DNA of 64,000 nt. Source: Tautonia marina. Its GTDB lineage: Bacteria; Planctomycetota; Planctomycetia; Isosphaerales; Isosphaeraceae. Of the stretch, positions 53,595 to 63,963 are shown piece after piece. Numbering within the stretch: position 1 is the stretch's first letter; each line of letters begins with the position of its first letter. The translations under genes were made by a program, and so were the position numbers. The DNA is taken from positions 620,001 to 684,000 of the forward strand of contig NZ_WEZF01000001.1 in the NCBI RefSeq assembly GCF_009177065.1, read 5' to 3'. Under the pieces are notes generated by a model, which saw only the letters and a list, made by a program, of their open reading frames with translations, searched no databases and was not told the origin of the DNA.

Positions 53595-56099
53595 ATGATC
53601 TTCGACCTGATCGCACGACTGGTGATCCGCCGAGGCCTACTTCTCGTACTGGCCTGGATCGCCCTGGCGTTCGTGCTCAATCGCTACGCCCCGTCCTGGG
53701 ACGAGGTCAGCCTCGACGACGACGTCCGGTTCTTCCCGGCCGGTTCGCTGAGCGTCGAGGGTCAGGCCCTGTTGGAACGCGGTTTCCCCGAGGCGACCGA
53801 GTCGACCGCCGTCGTGGCCGTCGAACGGGCCGAGGGACCGCTGACCGACGAGGATCGGGCGTTCATCGGCACCCTGGCCGATCGGCTCAAGGGGCTGATC
53901 GGCCCCGAGTTCGCCATCGCCACCGTGACCGACTTCCGTGACCGCTACATGGATTCGATCCTCATCGGCGGTAACAGAGAGAACGGCGATGGCCAGGCCG
54001 CCCTGACGCTCGTCGGCATCGAGGCAACCTACGCCAGCAAGCAGGCCCGGCTTACGGTCAACGCCATCGAGGAGGTCATCGACGGCCTCGCAGGCGAGGT
54101 CCCCGCCGGAATCCGGCTTGCCCTGACCGGCTCGGCGGTTGTCGGGCACGACATGAATGAGTCGTCGAACGCCAGTATCGACACGACAACCTACGCCACC
54201 ATCGCCCTCGTCATCGCCATCTTGCTGGCCGTCTATCGGTCACCGTTGCTGGCCCTGATCCCCTTGCTGACGATCGCCCTGTCGGTCTTTATCTCGCTCA
54301 AGGGGTTGCCGACGCTCCGCTGGGTGCCTGGACTCGATTTCCAGGTCATTAACGTGACGAAGGTGTTCGTCATCGTTGTCCTGTTCGGAGCCGGAACCGA
54401 CTACTGCCTGTTCCTCATCGCCCGATACCGCGAGGAACGCGCCCATGGCCACGACATTCCCGAGGCCCTCGGCGTGGCGATTCGCCAGGTCGGCGCCGCC
54501 CTGGTCGCCAGCGCCGGCACGGTCATTGTTGGCCTGGGGATGCTCTGGTTCTCCAGCTTTGCCAAGATTCAGTACAGCGGCCCGGCCATTGCCCTGAGCC
54601 TGGCAGTCGCCCTGGCCGCGGCGTTGACGCTCGCGCCGGTCCTGCTCAAGTGGTTCGGCCGCACGATCGACTGGCCCTTCGGACCCCCTCCCATCATCCG
54701 GGCCGAAGTCGAGGCCGAAGCCGATCATCTGCCCAATGGCATCTCCGATCAGGCCGAGGCCGCCCTGCGAGGCCCCTGGGGACGGGTCGCCAACCTCGTC
54801 GCTCATCGTCCGGGCACCATCCTTGCTGTCAGTCTGCTGGCCCTCGCCCCTCTGGCCATTTACGGCACGAAGGTCACGTCCAATTACGGGCAACTCTCCG
54901 ACCTCCCCAGTACCGCCTCCAGCAAGATCGGCGCTCGCCTGATCCGAGACTATTTCCCGATCGGCGAACTCGGCCCCACCACCTTGCTCGTCCATGCCCC
55001 GAACCTCGATTTCCGCGACGACGAAGGCCGTCAGGCCCTCGCCGAACTCTCCGATCGCCTCGTCGCCTTGCCCGAGGTCGCCCGCATCCGGTCCCTGTCC
55101 CGACCCCTTGGCGAGCCCCTCGAAGAGACCATTCGCCTCTCCGACGAAGAACAGGCGCTGCCTTCCTTCCTCCGCCAGCCGATCGAACAGGCCCGCAACG
55201 CCCTCATCGAACGCGGCTACCAGGCCGCCGAGCCCGTTTACGTCAGCACGCGCCCTGCCGATCCGGCCGATCTGGGTTCGATTTCTCGGATCGACGTTCT
55301 CCTGTCCATCGACCCCTTCTCCGAAGATGGGATGAACGCCCTCAACGCCATCCAGCGCGAGGTCAACGCCCTGACCCTTGCCGAGTCCGGGCCGCTTGCC
55401 GGAGCCGAGGTCGGATACGCCGGCTCCACCCCCATGCTGTACGACCTTCGATCGTCGATCGGCAACGATCAGAAGCGGATGTACGTCCTGGTCACGCTCG
55501 GGGTCTACGCCATCCTCGTCCTGCTCCTGCGACGCCCCGGGATCTGTCTGTACCTCATTGCCACGGTCGTCCTCGGCTACCTCGCCACCCTCGGCCTGAC
55601 CGATCTCGTCTTCCAGGCCTTGCACGAAGGGCCCGAGCCCTGGCAAGGACTCGATTGGAAGGTTAGCTTCTTCCTGTTTGTGATCCTGGTGGCGGTCGGA
55701 GAGGATTACAACATCTTCCTCATGGCTCGCGTGCTGGAGGAAGAAGACGGCCACGGACCGATTGACGGCACCCGGCGCGCCGTCGCCGCCACGGGCGGCA
55801 TCATCAGCTCGTGCGGCCTGATCATGGCCGGCACCTTCGGCTCGATGCTCACCGGCAAGCTGCTCGCGCTTCGAGAGCTAGGCTTCGCCCTGGCCGTTGG
55901 CGTCTTGCTCGACACCTTCATTGTCCGTCCCATTCTCGTCCCGGCCTTCATCATCCTGTGGGAGCGTCTCCGATCGCGATTCACGTCTGGCAGGCGTCGC
56001 TCCAGGCCGATCCACCAGGAACCCGCCCCGGCCGGTGGCGCTCCGACGGTCCTCCGCGTCGATTACGGGGTCGCCTCGCAGCACACCCCCCGGCGTTGA
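53595..56099 (+). CDS. MMPL/RND family membrane transporter
   Basis: 834 aa with two repeats of a periplasmic domain and six membrane helices. A helix at about 15-30 is followed by a large loop, then the first bundle ('TTYATIALVIAILLAVYRSPLLALIPLL', 'FGAGTDYCLFLIARYREE') with the charged GxxxDY motif. The second repeat has 'VILVAVGEDYNIFLMARVLEE', the equivalent D/E-Y motif. MMPL proteins export lipids or hydrophobic compounds using the proton gradient. The C-terminal tail is basic. No partner adaptor is encoded beside it. A promoter with an internal palindrome lies upstream. Confidence 0.93.
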   Translation: MIFDLIARLVIRRGLLLVLAWIALAFVLNRYAPSWDEVSLDDDVRFFPAGSLSVEGQALLERGFPEATESTAVVAVERAEGPLTDEDRAFIGTLADRLKGLIGPEFAIATVTDFRDRYMDSILIGGNRENGDGQAALTLVGIEATYASKQARLTVNAIEEVIDGLAGEVPAGIRLALTGSAVVGHDMNESSNASIDTTTYATIALVIAILLAVYRSPLLALIPLLTIALSVFISLKGLPTLRWVPGLDFQVINVTKVFVIVVLFGAGTDYCLFLIARYREERAHGHDIPEALGVAIRQVGAALVASAGTVIVGLGMLWFSSFAKIQYSGPAIALSLAVALAAALTLAPVLLKWFGRTIDWPFGPPPIIRAEVEAEADHLPNGISDQAEAALRGPWGRVANLVAHRPGTILAVSLLALAPLAIYGTKVTSNYGQLSDLPSTASSKIGARLIRDYFPIGELGPTTLLVHAPNLDFRDDEGRQALAELSDRLVALPEVARIRSLSRPLGEPLEETIRLSDEEQALPSFLRQPIEQARNALIERGYQAAEPVYVSTRPADPADLGSISRIDVLLSIDPFSEDGMNALNAIQREVNALTLAESGPLAGAEVGYAGSTPMLYDLRSSIGNDQKRMYVLVTLGVYAILVLLLRRPGICLYLIATVVLGYLATLGLTDLVFQALHEGPEPWQGLDWKVSFFLFVILVAVGEDYNIFLMARVLEEEDGHGPIDGTRRAVAATGGIISSCGLIMAGTFGSMLTGKLLALRELGFALAVGVLLDTFIVRPILVPAFIILWERLRSRFTSGRRRSRPIHQEPAPAGGAPTVLRVDYGVASQHTPRR

Positions 56100-56329
56100 G
56101 CGATCGCGATCGCCCCACTCAGGCGATTCAGTGGCGTTCGGCGTACGATTTGCATGAGCCGTCCCTCGGTGGCCTGATGTTCTGTCGTTGATGCGCCCGG
56201 CCGCTGCACCCTCTGCCTGCCGACGATGCGGGCGAGTACACTCGGTCTGCCTTCTTTGCAATTGCTCGGAACCGTCTGAACGACGATCGGGCCCCGGTTT
56301 TTCCCCATCACCGTTTTGAGAATCCACCG

Positions 56330-58480
56330 ATGAGAGTCTGGCCGGGACAACCCTACCCCCTGGGCGCCACCTGGGATGGTACCGGAGTGAACTTTGCCCT
56401 GTTCTCCGAAAACGCCACCAAGGTCGAACTCTGTCTGTTCGACTCGGTCGATGCCGAGCGGGAATCCCTTCGGATTCCCCTGGCCGAATGCACCGACCTG
56501 GTCTGGCATGCCTACCTGCCCGACCTGATGCCCGGTCAGCTCTACGGCTATCGAGTCCACGGGCCTTACGACCCGGCCAACGGCCACCGATTCAACCCGA
56601 ACAAGCTCGTCCTCGACCCGTACGCCAAACTCATCGGTCGCCGGTTGAGATGGGACGACGCCCTGTTCGGCTATCCGATCGGCCAGGACGATCTCGCGTT
56701 CGATGAGCGCGATAGTGCCCCGTTCGCTCCGCTCGCCCAGGTCATCGACGACTCCTTCACCTGGGGAGACGACCGTCCCCCCAAGACTCCCTGGCACAAG
56801 ACTCTGTTCTATGAAGCCCACGTCAAGGGACTGACGATGCGTCATCCCGACGTTCCCGAGAACATGCGGGGCACCTACCTCGGCGTTGCCACCGAACCCA
56901 TCCTCCGCCACCTGACGGAGCTGGGCGTGACCGCCATCGAGCTGTTACCTGTCCACCACCACGCCGACGACCGTTACCTTGAAGAAAAGGGGCTGGTCAA
57001 TTACTGGGGCTATAACACCCTCTCCTTCTTCGCGCCCCACATCACCTATGCGGGCGATCATCCGGCCCTCGACGCCGTGCAGCAGTTCAAAAGCATGGTC
57101 CGCGGCCTGCACTCGGCCGGCATCGAGGTCATCCTCGACGTCGTCTACAACCACACCGCCGAGGGGAACCAGAACGGCCCGACCCTTTCCTGGCGAGGCG
57201 TCGATAACGCCGCCTACTACATGCTCTCTCCCGAAGACCCGCGCTACTACATGGACTTCACCGGCTGCGGCAACGTGCCCAACATGTCGCACCCCCGCGT
57301 CTTGCAGATGATCATGGACAGCCTGCGCTACTGGGTCACCGAGATGCACGTGGACGGCTTCCGGTTCGACCTGGCCAGCACCCTGGCCCGAGAACTCTAC
57401 GAGGTCAACCGCCTCGGCTCGTTCTTCGACATCATCCACCAGGACCCGGTCCTCTCGCAGGTCAAGCTCATCGCCGAACCCTGGGACGTTGGCCCCGGCG
57501 GCTACATGGTCGGCAACTTCCCCCCCGGCTGGGCCGAGTGGAACGGCATCTACCGCGACGAGATCCGCGACTTCTGGCGAGGGCAGGAATGCACCGCCAA
57601 CGAGCTGGCTACCCGCCTCTCCGGCTCCAGCGACCTCTACCAGAACGACGGCCGCAAGCCCTACGCCAGCGTTAATTTTATCACCTGCCACGACGGCTTC
57701 TCCCTCCGCGACCTCGTCTCCTACAACGACAAGCACAACGAGGCCAATCACGAAGGCAACCGCGACGGCTCCGACGATAACCGCTCCTGGAATTGCGGCG
57801 TCGAAGGGGAAACCGACGACCCCGAGATCAAGGCCCTGCGCGCCCAGCAAATGCGCAACTTCATGGCCACCCTGTTCTTCTCTCAGGGCGTGCCCATGAT
57901 GCTCGCCGGCGACGAGATCATGAACACCCAGGGGGGCAACAACAACACCTACTGTCAGGACAGCGAGATTAGCTGGCTTGACTGGAACCTCAACGACGAG
58001 CGACGCGAGTTCCTCGATTTCGTGCGCAAGATCAGTCGGATCTGGCGGGCCTTCCCCGTCTTCCAGCGCCGGAACTTCTTCAAGGGGCGGGCGATCCGGG
58101 GCGAGAACGTCAAGGATATCTCCTGGCTCGACCCCTCGGGCCACGAGATGGGAGACGAGGCCTGGGACGCCGGCTTCGTCCGCTGCATCGGCATGCGGCT
58201 CGCCGGCGACGCCATCGGCGAGGTCGACGAACGCGGCGAGCCGATCGTCAGCGAAACCGTCCTCGCCCTGTTCAATGCCCACTGGGAGCCCGTCCCCTTC
58301 GTCCTCCCCGAGCACCAGCCCGAACGGATCTGGGAAGTCCTCCTCGACACGGCCGACGCCGACCCCGCCTGCGAAACCTTCGAGCAGGGCCACCCCTACG
58401 ACCTCAAGGGCCGCTCCGTCGTCCTCCTTCGTCTCCGAGACCGCGACGAAACCCCAGCCGACTCGGTCTCGGGCGACTGA
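56330..58480 (+). CDS. glgX: Glycogen debranching enzyme GlgX
   Basis: 716 aa. N-terminal CBM48 ('[21 protein letters not shown]') is followed by a GH13 (isoamylase-type) barrel. Catalytic motifs: '[15 protein letters not shown]', '[12 protein letters not shown]' (nucleophile Asp), '[13 protein letters not shown]' (acid/base Glu), and '[25 protein letters not shown]', which is typical of GlgX/TreX. It hydrolyses alpha-1,6 branches of limit dextrin during glycogen breakdown. No other glycogen gene is adjacent. A GC-rich hairpin follows the stop. Confidence 0.96.
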   Translation: MRVWPGQPYPLGATWDGTGVNFALFSENATKVELCLFDSVDAERESLRIPLAECTDLVWHAYLPDLMPGQLYGYRVHGPYDPANGHRFNPNKLVLDPYAKLIGRRLRWDDALFGYPIGQDDLAFDERDSAPFAPLAQVIDDSFTWGDDRPPKTPWHKTLFYEAHVKGLTMRHPDVPENMRGTYLGVATEPILRHLTELGVTAIELLPVHHHADDRYLEEKGLVNYWGYNTLSFFAPHITYAGDHPALDAVQQFKSMVRGLHSAGIEVILDVVYNHTAEGNQNGPTLSWRGVDNAAYYMLSPEDPRYYMDFTGCGNVPNMSHPRVLQMIMDSLRYWVTEMHVDGFRFDLASTLARELYEVNRLGSFFDIIHQDPVLSQVKLIAEPWDVGPGGYMVGNFPPGWAEWNGIYRDEIRDFWRGQECTANELATRLSGSSDLYQNDGRKPYASVNFITCHDGFSLRDLVSYNDKHNEANHEGNRDGSDDNRSWNCGVEGETDDPEIKALRAQQMRNFMATLFFSQGVPMMLAGDEIMNTQGGNNNTYCQDSEISWLDWNLNDERREFLDFVRKISRIWRAFPVFQRRNFFKGRAIRGENVKDISWLDPSGHEMGDEAWDAGFVRCIGMRLAGDAIGEVDERGEPIVSETVLALFNAHWEPVPFVLPEHQPERIWEVLLDTADADPACETFEQGHPYDLKGRSVVLLRLRDRDETPADSVSGD

Positions 58481-58507
58481 ATACCCTTCGCCCTTGCCCC
58501 TCCTCTC

Positions 58508-58552
58508 GACCGCCAGGCCGCCGGGCCGCCGGGCCTCCGGGGCCTGGCGGTC
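58508..58552 (+). terminator. GC-rich hairpin after glgX
   Basis: GACCGCCAGGCC (58508-58519) pairs perfectly with GGCCTGGCGGTC (58541-58552) over 12 bp, with a 21-nt internal region that is itself GC-rich. It is followed by T-C-rich sequence. It lies 28 bp after the glgX stop. No run of T, so it may act as a factor-dependent terminator or RNA stabiliser. Confidence 0.5.
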
Positions 58553-59303
58553 TCCCCCGATCGATCTCACAACTGCGGAACGGTCTTCGCCCCTCCTGGC
58601 CATGCTGCCGCTTCGCTCGGCCGAACATCCTGGTGAGACGGTTGGTGTCGTGACCGGACGTTCGGGGCCGAAGAACGCCTCGGCGACGAGTCTCTCTCTC
58701 GTCGATCACCGACACACTCGGCCCAGTTCTCTGGCGCGCCGAGGTGTTCGAGCCTTTCCGCTCATCACGAACCGAGATGGCGCACAACTCCATCCCCGTT
58801 CGATCGACGTTTCGTCTCCCTCAGATTGAGCGCGGATTCGATGACGCCGATCCCCCCTCGTCGCCGATCAGTCGGCGATTCATGCCCTCGTCGATCGCAT
58901 CGACGAGCCGCTTCATGCCCCGAAGTGAGACGGACCAGGAGTTGTTGCCGGAGAGGTCTTTGTTGGAGCGTCTTGCGCCTCCGGAATCAAGCCAGGAAGC
59001 CAATTCGGCGGCGGACGGCTCGTGGCGGGGGAAAGTGTGAGGGCGCATGGATGGCCGTGGAAAGGCGCCAATAATGATCCGTCATGAAATTGAGCGTGAT
59101 GGCACGGAGATGCTCATTCGGCCATCAAGGATCCCGTTAATGCATCATTCAATCGAATTGCTTAGATTTGCTCTTATAGTCTCTGGACATGGGGGTTCAA
59201 GCGACGTTATTTTCACTCCCGGCAAACTCGGCAGGCCACCCGAGGCGCAGCCGAAACACGTCTTCCTGAACTCTCAGACATGACGCGCAAAGGAGAAATC
59301 ATC
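58553..59303. other. Long intergenic region, AT-richer at its right end
   Basis: About 750 bp between the glgX hairpin and the next plus-strand gene. Apart from the doubtful 75-aa frame I see no gene. From about 59070 to 59215 the base composition is visibly more A/T-rich than the surroundings, with TATAGT at 59177-59182, which could serve as a -10 element. AAAGGAGA (59289-59296) is the ribosome site of the next gene. Confidence 0.35.
58821..59048 (-). CDS. Possible small hypothetical protein
   Basis: 75 aa frame with mostly G/C third positions and a protein-like composition ('SAAELASWLDSGGARRSN', 'RGMKRLVDAIDEGMNRRL'). There is no Shine-Dalgarno before the ATG at 59048 and no recognised domain. 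It may be the remnant of a longer gene. The opposite strand also has open frames (58744-59040) that look less convincing. Confidence 0.25.
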   Translation of the reverse strand: MRPHTFPRHEPSAAELASWLDSGGARRSNKDLSGNNSWSVSLRGMKRLVDAIDEGMNRRLIGDEGGSASSNPRSI

Positions 59304-60587
59304 TTGACACGCATGAAGCGATGTCTCGCGACGACTCTGTGTTTGATCTGCATGGCAAGCCAGGTCCGATCCGAAGACTCGATCCCGGTTGGGCCATCGT
59401 TCGACTATCACCCCGCCCAGTATGTCGTGATTGATCGCGAGACCGGCCTTGCCTGGCCGGCCGGTGAGGCGTTGCTTCCGCCGCCCCGGGGGACGTTCAA
59501 CGAGGTGACGACCACGGGCATCCGCGACTTCGAGACGACCAAATACGCCGCAGGCCATACAGGCTGGCGGCTTCCGACCATCGCGGAACTCCGCGACGCC
59601 CGAGATCATGGTCTGTACGCGGCCCTGGTGGAGGTCGCCAGGCTGGAAGGGTATCCCTATCCCAGACCTGTCGTGCGCTACGGCTACTTCGGAGCCTGGG
59701 CCAGTGATCCCATCGTCAAGAATCGTCGGCCGTGGGTGAATCTCCTCGCCCCTCTACCCTATGAGATCCGATGGTGGCCGTTGAACTGGGCGTCCGGCCC
59801 GTACCTGCCCGTGCGCGAAACGGCACAGCCCACCCCCATCCTCTGGGCAGACGACATTCAAGAGGGGGAGCGCCCCTGGGGATTTAGCGGGCTGTCAACA
59901 CAGTACGACGGCAAGACTGTCGAGCCCGATGACGCGAACGGCGCGAACATCTCCCGGGTTCCAGACCCCGCCGGCGGCCCAGGCTTCGCCATGCGGCACT
60001 TCGCCATCTTCGGGCCAAGGGTCGGCCGGTCGCAGGCAGGTCTTTGGAGCTTCAGGAATGCGGAATTCGCCAAGCAGGCCAAAAGCGAAGAGGGGGTGTA
60101 TCTCGCCCAGGAATGGTACTTTCCCGAGGCCCTCAGCGCGGGCGGGCAAGCGAGGCCCTGGCTCAGCGTCTGGGACTGGCATTCGATCGGCCCGAACGGC
60201 AAAAACCGTTGGCATACGTCGCCCGGCATGTTCCTGGCGAAAGACGGCTCGATGCGCTTCCGTCTGGATTGGAATTACGGGATGACCGGTAACCCCACCA
60301 CTCCGTGGTCGACGATTCCCTTACCCGTTGGCCGTTGGTTCGATGTCGAGATGTACTACAAATGGACCACCGGACCAACCACCATCAAGATCTGGATTGA
60401 TGGCGAGCTTGCCCTTGAGCAGACCGTTTCCCGAACGCGCCACCCCGATCACAACGTTGTGGAAACCTACATGAAGTTCTACGGCGCGGCCCCCTCCACG
60501 ACGCCCTGGTCTCCGACCCCCAGCATCAAGTACACCCGCAATGTCCGCATCGCGGCCGATCGCATCTGGCCCGGTGGAGGGGATTGA
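59304..60587 (+). CDS. Secreted DUF1566-like plus polysaccharide-lyase-like protein
   Basis: 427 aa from a TTG at 59304, chosen because AAAGGAGA ends 8 bp upstream; ATG 59280 lacks a ribosome site. Signal peptide 'CLATTLCLICMASQVRS'. Residues about 25-135 resemble the Lcl/DUF1566 C-type-lectin-like unit ('VVIDRETGLAWPA', 'HTGWRLPTIAELRDARD'). Residues about 200-425 look like the jelly-roll of polysaccharide lyase family 20/heparin-lyase-like proteins (PF14099 type): 'YLAQEWYFPEAL', 'GRWFDVEMYYKWTTG', 'IKIWIDGELALEQ'. Probably binds or cleaves glycans outside the cell. The pairing of domains is unusual. It shares a terminator with clpC. Confidence 0.7.
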   Translation: MTRMKRCLATTLCLICMASQVRSEDSIPVGPSFDYHPAQYVVIDRETGLAWPAGEALLPPPRGTFNEVTTTGIRDFETTKYAAGHTGWRLPTIAELRDARDHGLYAALVEVARLEGYPYPRPVVRYGYFGAWASDPIVKNRRPWVNLLAPLPYEIRWWPLNWASGPYLPVRETAQPTPILWADDIQEGERPWGFSGLSTQYDGKTVEPDDANGANISRVPDPAGGPGFAMRHFAIFGPRVGRSQAGLWSFRNAEFAKQAKSEEGVYLAQEWYFPEALSAGGQARPWLSVWDWHSIGPNGKNRWHTSPGMFLAKDGSMRFRLDWNYGMTGNPTTPWSTIPLPVGRWFDVEMYYKWTTGPTTIKIWIDGELALEQTVSRTRHPDHNVVETYMKFYGAAPSTTPWSPTPSIKYTRNVRIAADRIWPGGGD

Positions 60588-60637
60588 GCCAGGCGTTCCG
60601 AACGTCTGCCTTGGCTTCGTGTCTCACGTCGAAACAA

Positions 60638-60668
60638 AAACGGGGTGGAGAGCGACTCCACCCCGTTT
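60638..60668. terminator. Strong bidirectional terminator between lectin/lyase gene and clpC
   Basis: AAACGGGGTGGAG (60638-60650) pairs perfectly with CTCCACCCCGTTT (60656-60668) around loop AGCGA. The stem is flanked by A residues on the left and T residues on the right, giving a T tract in both directions. It lies 50 bp after the plus-strand stop and 40 bp after the minus-strand clpC stop. Confidence 0.85.
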
Positions 60669-60708
60669 CGATCGTGCAGGTCAATCCAGCCAGGGCGTTG
60701 AGCGGGAA

Positions 60709-63252
60709 TTACTCCGCTCCACCTTCTTCGCCGCTCGGCTGACCTTCGGCCGAGGCCGAACCGGCACCGGCCAGTTCTTCCTCGCTCTTGGCGGTGGCCT
60801 CGAAGACGAGCTTGGGGCCGTCCTCGGTGTCGCCGACGGTGACGGTCAGGGTGTCCTTGCCCTTGAACTCGCCCCGGAGGATCGACTCGGACATCGGGTC
60901 CTCGATCATGTTCTCGATCGCTCGGCGAAGCGGCCGGGCACCGTAATCGGGGTTGAAGCCCTTGTCGATGATGTAATCCTTCGACTCCTCGGTGAGGATG
61001 AGCTGCAAGCCCCGGTCGGCCAGGCGCTGGCGGACCTTCGTCAGCTCGATGTCGATGATGTGCTTCAGGTCCTCTCGCGTCAGGTTGTGGAAGACGATGA
61101 TGTCGTCCAGACGGTTGAGGAACTCAGGGCGGAAGTACTTCTCGATGGCGACCTTCAGCCGCTCCTTCATTTCCTCGTAGTTGCTCGGGTCGTCCATGTT
61201 CCGACCGAAGCCGAGGACGTTCGACTGCGAGGTGGCCTCGACGCCCGCGTTGGTCGTCATGATGATGATCGTGTTCTTGAAGTCGACGACCCGGCCGACG
61301 TTGTCGGTCAGGCGGCCTTCTTCCATGATCTGCAGGAGCATGTTGAACACGTCGGGGTGAGCCTTCTCGATCTCGTCGAGCAGGACCACCGAGTACGGCC
61401 GTCGGCGGATCTTCTCCGTCAGCTGGCCGCCCTCTTCATAACCGACATAGCCCGGAGGAGCACCGATCAATCGGCTGACGTTGTGCTTCTCCATGTACTC
61501 GGACATGTCGATCTGAATGAGTGCCTCGGCCTCGCCGAACATGAACTCGGCCAGGCTCTTGGCCAGCAAGGTTTTCCCGACGCCCGTCGGCCCGGCGAAG
61601 ATGAAGCTGCCGATCGGCCGCTTCGGGTCCTTCAACCCGGCCCGGCTGCGGCGAACGGCCTGGCTGATCCGCTTGACGGCCTCGCGCTGGCTGATGACCT
61701 TCTTCTGCAGCTCCTCTTCCATCCGGACGAGGCGTTCGGTTTCCTCGGCCTCCAGGCGGGTGAGCGGCACGCCGGTCATCTTCGAGACGACCTCGGCGAC
61801 GACTTCCTCGTCCACCGTGCCGTCCACTTCCTTGGCCTTTTCCCGCCATTCGCGGGTGATCGTTTCCTTCTTCTTCTTCAACTTGTCGGCCTGGTCGCGC
61901 AAGGCGGCGGCCCGCTCGAAGTCCTGGTTGGCGACGGCCTCTTCCTTGTCCTGGTTGAGCCGTTCGATCTGCTCGTCCAGCTCTTTCAGGTCGGGCGGAC
62001 GGGTCATCGCCTTCAGGCGGACGCGCGCACCGGCCTCGTCGATCACGTCGATCGCCTTGTCCGGCAGGCAACGGCCGGAGATGTAACGATCCGACATCTC
62101 GACGGCGGCCTCGAGCGCCTCGTCGGTGATCTGCACCCGGTGGTGCGCCTCGTAGCGGTCGCGCAGACCTCGGAGAATCTCCAGGGCCTCGCTCTTGCTC
62201 GGCGGGTTGACCACGACCATCTGGAAGCGACGGTCAAGGGCCCCGTCCTTCTCGATGTACTTGCGGTACTCGTCGAGCGTCGTGGCGCCGATGCACTGCA
62301 CCTCGCCCCGGGCCAGGGCCGGCTTCAGGACGTTCGAGGCGTCGATCGCCCCTTCGGCCCCGCCGGCGCCGACGAGCGTGTGCAGCTCGTCGATGAACAA
62401 AATCGTGTTCTTGGCCCGGCGGACCTCGTTCATGACGGCCTTGATCCGCTCCTCGAACTGGCCGCGGTACTTCGTCCCGGCGACCATCATCGCCAGGTCG
62501 AGCACCACGATTCGACGGTCGCGGAGCAGTTCCGGCACGTTGGCGTCAACGATGAGCTGGGCCAGCCCTTCGACGATCGCCGTCTTGCCGACGCCGGCCT
62601 CGCCGAGCAGCACCGGGTTGTTTTTCTGGCGGCGCGAGAGGATCTGAACCACTCGCTCGATTTCATTCTGGCGGCCGATGACCGGGTCGAGCTTCCCTTG
62701 ACGGGCCAACTCGGTAAGGTCTCGCCCGAAGCTATCCAGAGCGGGAGTCTTCGACTTGCCGCCCTTGGCCGCGGCGCCGCCGCCACCGCGTTCTGCTTCG
62801 CCGCCTGCGTCCATCCCGTGACCGAGCAAGTTGAGTACCTCCTCGCGGACTTCCTCGAGCTTCAAGCCCAGGTTCATCAAGACCTGAGCGGCCACGCCCT
62901 CCTGCTCACGCAGCAGGCCAAGCAGCAAGTGCTCCGTCCCGACGTAGTTGTGGTTGAGGTTCCGGGCCTCTTCAATCGCGTATTCGATGACCTTTTTGGC
63001 CCGGGGGGTCTGGGGAAGCTTCCCCATCGTGACCATGTCCGGCCCTGATTGGACGATTTTCTCCACCTCGACCCGGATCTTCCTCAGGTCGACGTCGAGG
63101 TTTTTCAGCACGTTGGCCGCGACCCCGCTGCCCTCCTTGACCAGGCCCAGCAGCACATGCTCGGTGCCGACGTACTCGTGGTTGAAGCGCTGGGCCTCCT
63201 GATTGGCCAGCTGCATCACCTTCCGAGCACGGTCGGTGAAACGTTCGTACAT
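60709..63252 (-). CDS. clpC: ATP-dependent Clp protease ATPase subunit ClpC
   Basis: 847 aa from ATG 63252 ('[16 protein letters not shown]', the classic ClpC start). Two N-terminal repeats bind substrates and adaptors. First AAA+ with Walker A '[17 protein letters not shown]', then a UVR motif ('[17 protein letters not shown]'), then second AAA+ with '[16 protein letters not shown]' and '[17 protein letters not shown]'. It unfolds proteins for ClpP. The C-terminal tail is Gly/Ser/Glu-rich. No clpP, ctsR or mcsB in the window and no CIRCE-like inverted repeat upstream that I can see. Confidence 0.97.
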   Translation of the reverse strand: MYERFTDRARKVMQLANQEAQRFNHEYVGTEHVLLGLVKEGSGVAANVLKNLDVDLRKIRVEVEKIVQSGPDMVTMGKLPQTPRAKKVIEYAIEEARNLNHNYVGTEHLLLGLLREQEGVAAQVLMNLGLKLEEVREEVLNLLGHGMDAGGEAERGGGGAAAKGGKSKTPALDSFGRDLTELARQGKLDPVIGRQNEIERVVQILSRRQKNNPVLLGEAGVGKTAIVEGLAQLIVDANVPELLRDRRIVVLDLAMMVAGTKYRGQFEERIKAVMNEVRRAKNTILFIDELHTLVGAGGAEGAIDASNVLKPALARGEVQCIGATTLDEYRKYIEKDGALDRRFQMVVVNPPSKSEALEILRGLRDRYEAHHRVQITDEALEAAVEMSDRYISGRCLPDKAIDVIDEAGARVRLKAMTRPPDLKELDEQIERLNQDKEEAVANQDFERAAALRDQADKLKKKKETITREWREKAKEVDGTVDEEVVAEVVSKMTGVPLTRLEAEETERLVRMEEELQKKVISQREAVKRISQAVRRSRAGLKDPKRPIGSFIFAGPTGVGKTLLAKSLAEFMFGEAEALIQIDMSEYMEKHNVSRLIGAPPGYVGYEEGGQLTEKIRRRPYSVVLLDEIEKAHPDVFNMLLQIMEEGRLTDNVGRVVDFKNTIIIMTTNAGVEATSQSNVLGFGRNMDDPSNYEEMKERLKVAIEKYFRPEFLNRLDDIIVFHNLTREDLKHIIDIELTKVRQRLADRGLQLILTEESKDYIIDKGFNPDYGARPLRRAIENMIEDPMSESILRGEFKGKDTLTVTVGDTEDGPKLVFEATAKSEEELAGAGSASAEGQPSGEEGGAE

Positions 63253-63516
63253 CAGCGATCGACTCCGACGGCTGTCCGGCCCGGCCGGGGCCGCGCCGGT
63301 CCGGGGCATCCTCACGGGTGTTACGACGCGGTGCGACCGCTTGTTCTGCCAATCGGTTCGGACCGGCCCGCGGGACGCTTCCCGCGATCCGACAGTCGGC
63401 CCGAGGCCCCGCTCCGGTGCCGATGACTGTTCTTACAGCCAATTGTCGGCGGTCGTCCCCCGCTTTTCAACCTCTGCGGGGTGGATTCGGGCCGCTCTGG
63501 GGCCGTCTTCCGGGGA

Positions 63517-63963
63517 TTACTCGTCCATCTGGTCCAGGGCTCGCCGGATTTCCCATCCCCATTTGGTGCCCCCTTCCAGCTCCAGACACTGACGAAACGC
63601 TCGCCGAGCCTCGTCCGGCTGATCAATCCGCACGAACAAGGTGCCCAGGTGCATGTAAACGTCGGCGTCGGTTTCGTCCATCGTCAAAATCTGCTCGAAC
63701 CGCCGCCTCGCGTCGTTCCAGCGCCCGCGAAGGTAGTGCTCGGTCGCCTCCCGATACAAGCGTTCGATCTCAGCCCGGTACCGTTCCGGGTGGCATCGCC
63801 AGACCCACCAGAGGGTATACGCCAGGCCCGCCAGCCAGATGCCGACCGCCAGGGCCGTCGCAAACGTTGTCAACGCTTGCGGAACCGCCTCGGTCCAGAT
63901 CAGGTGCGTGACGATCGCCAGGTTCAACGTCCCGGCGAAGACGCTCGCCAGGATCAACCCCAT
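63517..63963 (-). CDS. Membrane-anchored TPR protein (start uncertain, near window edge)
   Basis: 148 aa from ATG 63963; the frame stays open to the window end, with a TTG at 63993, so the gene may be longer. Two membrane helices ('LILASVFAGTLNLAIVTHLIW' and 'ALAVGIWLAGLAYTLWWVW') are followed by a soluble part with one or two TPR units ('ATEHYLRGRWNDARRRFEQILTMDETDADVYMHLG' region, then 'DEARRAFRQCLELEGG'). Possibly an assembly or quality-control scaffold. It is transcribed toward clpC, with 264 bp between. Confidence 0.72.
   Translation of the reverse strand: MGLILASVFAGTLNLAIVTHLIWTEAVPQALTTFATALAVGIWLAGLAYTLWWVWRCHPERYRAEIERLYREATEHYLRGRWNDARRRFEQILTMDETDADVYMHLGTLFVRIDQPDEARRAFRQCLELEGGTKWGWEIRRALDQMDE

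Noticed and set aside
60541-63048. 835-aa plus-strand open frame opposite clpC
   Set aside because: It mirrors clpC codons, as expected from high-GC third positions, has no recognisable domain, and the opposite strand is an unmistakable ClpC.
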